Position numbers and translations under genes: made by a program
Assembly (NCBI GenBank): GCA_964017235.1
Contig: OZ024930.1
Location: forward strand, 157,108,221 to 157,172,220
From: Sabellastarte sp. h YS-2021
Lineage: Eukaryota > Annelida > Polychaeta > Sabellida > Sabellidae
DNA: 64,000 bases
Direction of reading: 5' to 3'
Shown: positions 1 to 8,500 of the stretch, in pieces
Layout of the letters: each line of letters opens with the position of its first letter
How positions within the stretch are numbered: the stretch's first letter is position 1
The notes under the pieces: model-generated
Told to the model about the DNA's origin: nothing
Databases searched by the model: none
The model's input: only the letters and a program-made list of their open reading frames with translations

Positions 1-1551
1 AGAAGAGGAGGTTTTGGCAAATGCAGCGGTGAAGTTGAGGGTAGAAATATTTTGTCTAGCCTGAAGTTCCAGCTCCTTGAGAACTGGCAGGGGAACTCTG
101 GCTACTGGGGGCCCAGAAGGTCTAGGAGTAATACAGATCTTAGCAAAGTCCGTATTCAACTCCTGAATTTTGTCCTGAAAAGTTGGTTGTCCCACCTTGT
201 ACCACTTTGAAGTTGAGGGAGGAGGCTTGACATATTTTCCCTCAGATAAATTGGCAGCCTTAAAGTCATGTTGGAATTTATCAAAGGCGTCCTTGATAAC
301 TGAGCTAAGTGGAAGGATAGAGGAAGGACCTCTAGGTCTGAGCTCTTGACGGCCTTTTTCATCATCCAGACCCAACACTGAAGTGGACGACCTGGGCATA
401 GATTCCCTGGTGTCAGGGAGAGACAGAATACGCCTGAAGGTGTCTACCTCTTCAGAGTATTGTGAGGGCATGTCAGACAAAGCTACTTCCCTATAATAAG
501 GGGGGTCTGGATCATGTTGTGGGAGGTCTTGATCAGAAGCTACTCCTGAGGGCTGAGCCCTAGAGGGCTTAGAAGACCTGTGTCTGGCTACAGGGGAGTG
601 ATCCTCCTCTGAGGAAAATGACACGTATCTAGATCTTGATTTATGTTTGTTCTTGTCAGAGTGTTTTTTGGATCTAGAAGAAGGGATCCGAGGTTCATCG
701 GAATCCTCAATTAGTTGGTCCGAGGCAGAGCTCGGGTCAACTGGCTGCTTATGGCTTTGCTTTTTGTGAGAGTACGAGACCTCTTCAGGATGACCTTCAG
801 AGGGGGCAACGTACTGATCCGAGGAAGGTTGAGTAGATACTAAACGCGGAGGAAGTGCTGGACCGAAGTCCACATCCATATCCTCGCTTGGGATGTTAGT
901 ACCAGATCTCGGAGGGGGCAAATCCAGAGGGGCAGCAGTACTACTGGACAAGCCAGGTTTTGAAGCAAGAAGAGAGGACTCTACCTCGACTTTCTGTTTT
1001 GCAGCCAACTCCTCTCGGAGTGACTGAAAAGCTTCCAACATGGATGCCTGGAAGGTACCCATTTGCTGCTGTAAATGTATATTTAAGGAATCACCGAGTG
1101 ATTTCTCTATGTTTTTCTGGATTTTATTTTGCAAAGCCGTACCAGGGGTGGGTGGAATAGTCTTGGCTGGCGTTTTCAAGGACAGGGAACTGAAGGCAAG
1201 AGGTTGTGGACGGGGGGGTGAGGTAAAAAGGCTATCAGCAGCACACTCGAGGTCTGCATTGGATCCAGTGAAGGAATCCCCGTCGCCTTCACCCAAAAGA
1301 TCTAGTTCATCTTTGGAACTAGTTGCCGCTTTTTGCTTTTTCAAATACCGCTTCCGGTTTTGAATTTTCTGTAATTGCTCATCTGTGAAAGACGTGCAAA
1401 TTTCACAAGGGGTTTCAAAGGTGACACAGGGGTCATCTCCCTTGCCAGCCTCCCTACAGGTAGGGCAGAAATTATGTGTATCAAAGCTAAAGCAGAAATG
1501 GCGGCATTTCTGAGCTCTCGGTTTGTCTTTATTTGCTTGATGTGTCGACAT
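1..1551 (-). CDS. DIRS-like retrotransposon gag-like protein, 3' end outside window
   Basis: An open frame of 517 codons runs from an ATG at 1551 to the window edge with no stop; I checked every triplet. An in-frame stop lies about 60 bases upstream, so this start is well placed. Residues 16-52 hold a Cys cluster (Cys16, 20, 29, 32, 42, 49, 52) of the zinc-ribbon kind seen at the start of metazoan DIRS gag proteins. The middle is Ser/Asp/Lys rich and low in complexity. The C-terminal half matches the plus-strand copy at 7.0-8.8 kb, for example LGLDDEKG and RPRGPS followed by KELE and QARQN. Such proteins are thought to package the element RNA. The unbroken frame contrasts with the decayed second copy and suggests a recent insertion. 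The rest of the element (RT, RNase H, recombinase) would lie left of the window. Confidence 0.8.
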   Translation of the reverse strand, partial: MSTHQANKDKPRAQKCRHFCFSFDTHNFCPTCREAGKGDDPCVTFETPCEICTSFTDEQLQKIQNRKRYLKKQKAATSSKDELDLLGEGDGDSFTGSNADLECAADSLFTSPPRPQPLAFSSLSLKTPAKTIPPTPGTALQNKIQKNIEKSLGDSLNIHLQQQMGTFQASMLEAFQSLREELAAKQKVEVESSLLASKPGLSSSTAAPLDLPPPRSGTNIPSEDMDVDFGPALPPRLVSTQPSSDQYVAPSEGHPEEVSYSHKKQSHKQPVDPSSASDQLIEDSDEPRIPSSRSKKHSDKNKHKSRSRYVSFSSEEDHSPVARHRSSKPSRAQPSGVASDQDLPQHDPDPPYYREVALSDMPSQYSEEVDTFRRILSLPDTRESMPRSSTSVLGLDDEKGRQELRPRGPSSILPLSSVIKDAFDKFQHDFKAANLSEGKYVKPPPSTSKWYKVGQPTFQDKIQELNTDFAKICITPRPSGPPVARVPLPVLKELELQARQNISTLNFTAAFAKTSSS

Positions 1552-1945
1552 TTTATACGCAATAAAAAGACGTACAATAGAATTGCCTGAACCGAGGAAA
1601 GCTAAAAACAAGAGTCAAGAAATACTTAAGGTGTGAAAATCAGAATTTTACAAAATGATCTATAGCATATAATTAAAGAAATATGCAAATATTAGCCTCC
1701 AACAATAAGTAAGAACTGAGAAAAAAATAGAAATGTCTGTATATTTACAAACTGCTACCAGTCAATCGTGGCCAACGAGAAAGTAGGACGATTGGTCAGA
1801 AGTTATCACGTGACGACAACTACCAGTATATCCGGTGGCTAACAAGAACTGTCTTTTTTTCTAAGACGTTGGCCCCGGGTGTGGCAAGTTCCGAGAACAG
1901 CATTAAGTCCCACATGGTAAGCTATTGTAGCGTAATAAAAATGCA
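1552..1945 (-). mobile_element. 5' untranslated region and inverted terminal repeat of DIRS-like copy 1
   Basis: Read on the minus strand, the element starts near 1941. The plus-strand text CCACATGGTAAGCTATTGTA at 1910-1929, followed by GCGTAATAAAA, recurs at the right end of the second copy (10361) and inverted at its left end (6769-6800). A TCTCGTTGGCCACG block is also shared between the two 5' regions. Both copies therefore belong to related DIRS-like families. Confidence 0.65.
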
Positions 1946-2423
1946 TCTTTTTATGGAATTCCAGAATCGCAAAGGTATTGGCTGTTGAGAGGGATGTAAA
2001 ATCCCGAAATATAAACTTTGCAACGGTAGACAGGAGGGGGGGGGGGGGGGGGGGGGATTAAAAAGAAGGGGGCATTTGTACTGATAAATATGGTATATAA
2101 CATGGTTTTAGGTTACACAGTTTCAAAAATAATAATGAAAAATCGGCATTTTTGGATGAATTTGTAATTATGAACAGTAATTGACACCAATGAATGCAAA
2201 AAAATATGACCAGGTCAGTCCGTATGCCCCCCATATTTAAGTCAAATACAAGTCATGGTGGATAATAAGATCTTGTGTAATATATCGTTGAATTATGCAA
2301 CATGTGAGTGAGACCTGTTGTGCAAGTTATAACTTGTATATAATTTGCTTTAGAAGGTGTAGCAAATAAATTTTTCATGAACACTTTTATTTGGTTTTAA
2401 GCATTAAACTTTGCTTTCAACAG
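1946..2423. other. Host intron sequence with a 21-base G run
   Basis: No gene seen. A run of 21 G residues lies at 2036-2056. The region sits between the DIRS-like copy 1 terminus and the first recognised exon of the FBXO15-like gene, so it is most likely intron. Confidence 0.5.
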
Positions 2424-2506
2424 GATGGGAAGAGCATTGCATTTATAACAGCCAATTTACATTCTCAAAGTTTGGTGAAACGCTGTTTAATGGGAACAAG
2501 TCAAAA
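2424..2506 (+). CDS. FBXO15-like exon 1 of those visible
   Basis: Acceptor TTTCAACAG at 2423 and donor GTATGT at 2507. It encodes 27 codons starting DGKSIAFITANLH and ends in phase 2 (AA). The next exon supplies G to make Lys. Upstream coding exons are not in the window. Confidence 0.55.
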
Positions 2507-5500
2507 GTATGTACATGTATATGTTTCTTGAAAAATAAGTATTTGCCAATAATTTCATGTGTCAATGGGACATGTTTGTTCTAATTTGCATTTTAATAAC
2601 ATAACATTTTATTTAGTGACTGTTTATATCTATGAAAATTTGAACTTTAAACATGTCATGGGTATATAAGATCCTTTGTCAAGGTTTCTTATAATAAGAG
2701 ACTATTATTATATGGGAAACTCAAAGTTCTGGATGTTAAACATTCTTTGTCATACTTACTTAAAATGTGAGACATTTACTATATGGGAAGTGTAAAATGT
2801 CAAAGTTTTATTGACATAATAGTTGATATTTCTTACTAATTGTTGGCGTAGTGTTTGCAAAAACCATATTCATGGGTTCATTTAGAGTCTTTAAAACAGT
2901 GGTAAAGCTATATGAAAGACATGTTCAAGGGGGTTTGAAGTGCTTATCCATTTCAAAGAAATACATTAACGTAACAGAGATGAAATGTTAAATTTTCACT
3001 ACAGGACATACACACTTCCCAGACACAGACCAATATTGGATGACATAGATCCAAAATATGGTGAGTTTTTTGTTCAATCAAGGTCAGTGTGATATTTTTA
3101 GCATACACATAAAACCCAGTTATCTCAAATAATTATCATAGCATTATTTTTAAGTCTGCATATAAATTGATATGAATTATTCTATATAGACTAATTAAGG
3201 TAGGTTGAAATTACAGAAATATACAAAATGAGTTCTATTTTCACTTGAATATTGACAGTTTTCAAAATATTCAACTAAAAATCATCATAAATTGGAGAAG
3301 TTTTTGTTTCCTTTCACAAAGTTATAGCACAGTTGCTGCTGTCATGACAAAAAACAGTGCTCATTGATGAGTAGAGAAAGAGTGCTCAGGTTCAGTCACT
3401 GCTACTCATGGCAGCCATTGATTGACGTTAGGGCAGACAGGTAGCATATTTTGCATTTCAGTGTCCCACCAATGCAAAACCTGTCTGACTCTTGGATACT
3501 AAAAACGTGTTCTAGTGTCCCCCCAATCAAATAGGAAGTGAAGTTCATAAAGAGCAAATATGGCAGTTTTGCTTTAAAAAATCACTATAATCACAAGTGT
3601 TAAACTCTAAAAATATGAAAGAAAAGTTGAAAAATTCTTCAAATTTAGGGTTTGTTTCATTTCATTTTTTTCACACAATTATATAATCTGACAATGATCG
3701 AAATGCTGGTAGTAAAATGTGGTGGTCACAGTAGCTAGGTGAAGTGGCCCAGATACCAAGATACCAGTGTTACTGACATTGCCCTAACTGAAGTGTCCCC
3801 TTTTTGTTAATTTATGCCTTAATTATTTTTAACTGTACCAATTGTCCTGTCCATATTTTGTTTTGTAGGTTTACATGGTTATACCTGCACCATTGAGTTA
3901 AGAAATCAGAGAACCTCTTTCTGGCAGGAACAGTTCAGAAACCTGTACTGTAACCATGATATAGGCAAGAACTTGCAAATTTACTATATTTTATCTAAGT
4001 TGTCCATATAATTGCCAACCAGGCTAAACTCTTCCATACTTAAAAATTTATACTTTGTTGTAGTAACACACTCAGACCAGTGACACTTGTTTAAATCCAT
4101 TTTTGACTTAAACTCGAGTCCTGATAAATTTGGGAAGGAACAGGGGTTTCAAAACATTGGCCATTTGTGGTTGTATACATATTGTGCACCAGATATGTAG
4201 CAGGGATCCAGAGTACTCTGAAAATGAGAAATTTATTAATATATTACTTAAAAATGTGATGGCTTTACACCAGTGGACATCAGTGAATATCTTAGAGAAA
4301 TTGCAATGATTTATTGTTTTGTGCATATTGAACATATAACATTAATTTGTCTCTGAATATTTTAAATGACTATCAGATAACACAGTTTGAAGCTAAAGAC
4401 CAGAGTTGCAATATATTTTGTAAATTTAAACTTGATATAAACTTTTGTATAAGCGTGATGAATTTTGTATGAAACTGAACAGTCGTCATGGCTTTGTATT
4501 GATGTAAAAACATTAGATATTTTATGAAAAGTATTAAGATAACCTTTTCAAAAGCTTTTAACAGGCAATTCAGATCAACAGTTTTGGCACAAGTGACAAT
4601 TCCGCAAAAGATGGTTTGTTTTTTGAGAAAAATCATGTCATATGAAGAGTTTGGGCCCTGAAAAATATCTGTATTAATGGTGTATTTTATTAAACATTGA
4701 ACGTTAAACATTAGTAAAAACAATTAGCAAAAACAATCCAGCAAATTTATTCTTTTATTTTAAATAAGCTTGATTACTTTGCAGATACAAATATAAAATG
4801 CAATGAATACAAGGTAATGCAGTTCTTATGCTGGGCTGCTGTGGATTATACGTATATTTTCTCATTTCAGTTGATGGCTCTGCAAGATTTTTATTAATTA
4901 ACCCAGAGAATGAGTATGAGAGGTCAGCAGTGGGGAAGAAAATTGCCTTTCTCTGGAAGACAGATGTGTTCAAAGGAAGTGTACAGGTACAGACTGGCTC
5001 GTGACCATTACATGTCTGTGTCGGACACTTGTAACTTTTGAGGGTTGGAAAATTAATTAGAACATAGTTATTACGTTTTTAGTTCAATATTATTTTAACG
5101 TTTCCCATTGTCAATTGAAAGCCCACTTCATGTTTTTCTTAGTGCATGTATTTACAGTTTTGTTGTAAATCCAGAATCCAAGGAAATTTTAAGTTTAATA
5201 TTTCTTGGTTTTAGTGCCAAATGTAAAGCACTCACATTTTGAGAGCAGTCGGTTGAATTACTGTAACTCACTTTTTAGGAGTTTGTCTAAGTTCAATCTT
5301 CATAAATAACAGTGCATCCAAAATAGTGCAGCTAGAATCATATCAAATGCCAGTAGATACACTAGTATAACTGCTGTGCTTAAGAAATTGCATTGGCTTC
5401 CTGTTGAACATCGCTGAGTCTTTAAAACAGTCACCCATGTTTACAAATTTTTCACACTGGTTTGCCCAAGTATTTTGCTCCATATATCTCTTCCTACAGC

Positions 5501-8500
5501 AGTTCTTACAGTACCAGGCGCAGTCAGATTGGTGGTAATTTCCTTGTGGTTCAAAAGTTCCGACCCTCTATCCATAAATCTGTCAAACAGTTTGGTTATA
5601 GTTTTGCTTACGATGCTTCCACTGTTTGGAATGCTCTTCCTGATGAGATTTGTGCGTCCCCCTCCCTAGCCTCTTCAGAAAGCAGCTCAAAACCTACCTG
5701 TATACCAAGGCATACCCACCTTAGTCTTACTCACCCCCTGGCATTCTATCTCATTATACTCTGGCCCAGAGGGATCCCATGAGATAGGATTGACTTTAAA
5801 AACAGTTATGTTACTTGCATTATTATCTGGACAAAGAGGGCAAACAATTCATGTACTAAAACGAAGTAATGTTGTGCTTACAAATGAAAGACTTACATGT
5901 ATTATAGATTCAATGCTAAAGACCTCTACCCCTCGTAAACATCTTACCTCTGTAGCATTTAACTGCTACCATAAAAATGAAAAAATTTGTGTGTTGTTCA
6001 CCATAAGCAAGAATACCTCAAACATACAGAACATTGGAATACCAGCACAGACCAGTTATTTCTGACCATTCAGAAACCACACAAACCAGTCAGCAGGGAT
6101 ACTTTGCGTAGATGGATAAAGTCAGTGATGACAAATGCAGGAATAGACACAGAAGTGTTCAAACCTTACTCCACAAGGGCAGCAAGTACATCAGCTGCAC
6201 ATGCCATGGGGGAACCCATACAAACAATTTTAAATGCAGGTCACTGGAACAATTCTTGTACATTTGCAAAATTTTATGATAAAGCTATATTACCATGTCA
6301 AACTATGGCAGACATTCTGCTGTCTGGCCAAGAGTAGTTTCAACCTATATTTTACTCACAAAGTATGCTAAGTCAGTGTCTTTACACTGGTATTTTCACA
6401 TATATCACTTTTTGCCTCATTAAAATGAACTTCAATAAGTGTATTGTTTTTATTAGCCTTGACTGTCAGGTCTCAAGGCTCTAAACTCTCATGGGATCCC
6501 TCTGGGCCAGAGTATAATGAGATATAATTAAACATTAAACGAGACTTACCTGTTGAAGTTTGATGATAATTCTGTCATTTATGAAATGAGGAATTATTGA
6601 TTGTTCATACCTTTTCAGTACACAACACTTTTCACATTTTGTGGTGATTTCTCAGAATCTGTGTTTCCTGGACATGACATTATTAGATGAAAGGCAAGAA
6701 CCAATGTGGTGTGCAAGTTCAGCAGTCAGTCTCAAAGATGCTGGTGATAATGATGGTGAGATACAGCTTCATTTTATTGTGCAACAATAGCTTACCATGT
6801 TCAACTCTATGCTTTCTTGGGAGGCCGCAGGCATCCGGTCAACGTCCAAGAAAAATAGACGTCTAGTATTGACCGAATCCCCACCCTGAGAGTGTACCAT
6901 AGCAGTGCCATCTCACGTCTCATCCTTCTCTCGTTGGCCACGTGACTAGCAAGCGTTTAAAATAAGCTTACTTTATTCCACTGTTTTCTAAGGATATACA
7001 TATTGTTGGGTGATGATGTGGAGGCATTTCCTGGATCTCAAGCAGACCTTGAGGGTCCTGCTGAAAATTTATTTTCATCTCCTCCATGCCCCCAACCCTT
7101 ACGTTTTGAATATTTTTTCTTTGCGGACACCTCAAACTGTCCCACCCACCCCAGGTACAGCTTTACAAAATAAGATAGAAAGTAAACTAGAAAAGTCCCT
7201 GGGTAAGCAATGTAACATCCAACTCCAACAACAAATGGGGGTCTTTCAAGTGTCCATGCTGGAGGCTATGAAGTCTCTTGGAGAGGAAATGCAAGCTATG
7301 AAAAAAGCCTCCGAAGCGGAGGTAGATAAGACCTCCGCTTCAACTTCAAAAGCTGGACCTAATAAGCAATCTGACCCGATCATACATCCCAACCCTCGGG
7401 CATCTGATCACTCGGATGCTCAACCTATGGAAACAGACTTCTGTGGTCCTTTACTTTCACCACGGTTCACTCAAAGTGTACAGTCTGATCATGGCTCCAA
7501 GCACTCGGATCTTCAATCCGACCACTTGGATCCTCAATCCGAACACTCGGGACAACCCTCAAAGGGTGTGTTCCACCAAAGCCAAAAACACTCGGACAAA
7601 AAGAAACACAAAGTTCGGGCAAAATACTGTTCACAGTCTTCATCTTCAGAGGAGGCTCAGTCATTCTCTCCCTGTTAAAAAGTCTGCTAAGCCTCAATAG
7701 GCTCCTGAACAAGACCAACAACAGGATAACCCAGACCCAGTCTTTTACAGAGACATGTCAGACATGTCTACCTCCCTTCACAATACGCAGAGGAAGTTCA
7801 GACCTTTAGGCACATACTTGATCTCCCTGACCCCAGGGAAACTATGCCTAGGTCCTCTACCACTGTGCTGGGCCTGGATGATGAAAAAGGCCAACAGGAG
7901 CTCAGGCCAAGAGGCCCTTCAGCTATGCTCCCTTCAAGTCCTTATCTCAAAGATGCCTTTGAGAAATTTGAGCCAGACTTCCTGGTCTCTAATTTACCTG
8001 AGGGTAAATATATAAAATCCCCTGCTTTTCAACAGCAAAATATTACAAAGTGGGACAACCTTGTTTTGAGGACAAACTTCAGGAGCTGAATTTCAGATTT
8101 TGCCAAGATCTGTATTTCTCCCAAACCCTCTGGGGCTCCTATGGGCAAGGTTCTCCTACAAGTTCTAAAGGAACTTGAGCACCAAGCTAGGCAGAATCTC
8201 TCCACCATCAACTTTACAAAGACCGCTTCTGCTTGTAACACTACTATGGAGAAGTGACAGCACAGTCTTAAGGCTACCTTTAAAAGGGATAAAAGCCAGA
8301 TTCAGAAGGGTGCCAATCCTGAAAAAGCTGCCAGGCGTGGCTATGAACACGCCTGTGAATATTTTGAGATAATGAATAAGACAATACTTATTCAACAGAG
8401 AGCTTTAGCCTGCCTAAGCAAATCTGTAGCCCATATTCTCCAGAGGGAGTTATATACCATGAGCTACACTGGCCTGCTAAGATGCGAGGCTGAGATGACC

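Noticed and set aside
6619-6755. A longer version of the FBXO15-like exon 5 using the AG at 6618.
   Set aside because: The frame required by the previous exon meets a stop (TGA in GATGAAAGG). The AG at 6655 gives the right phase and an open frame.
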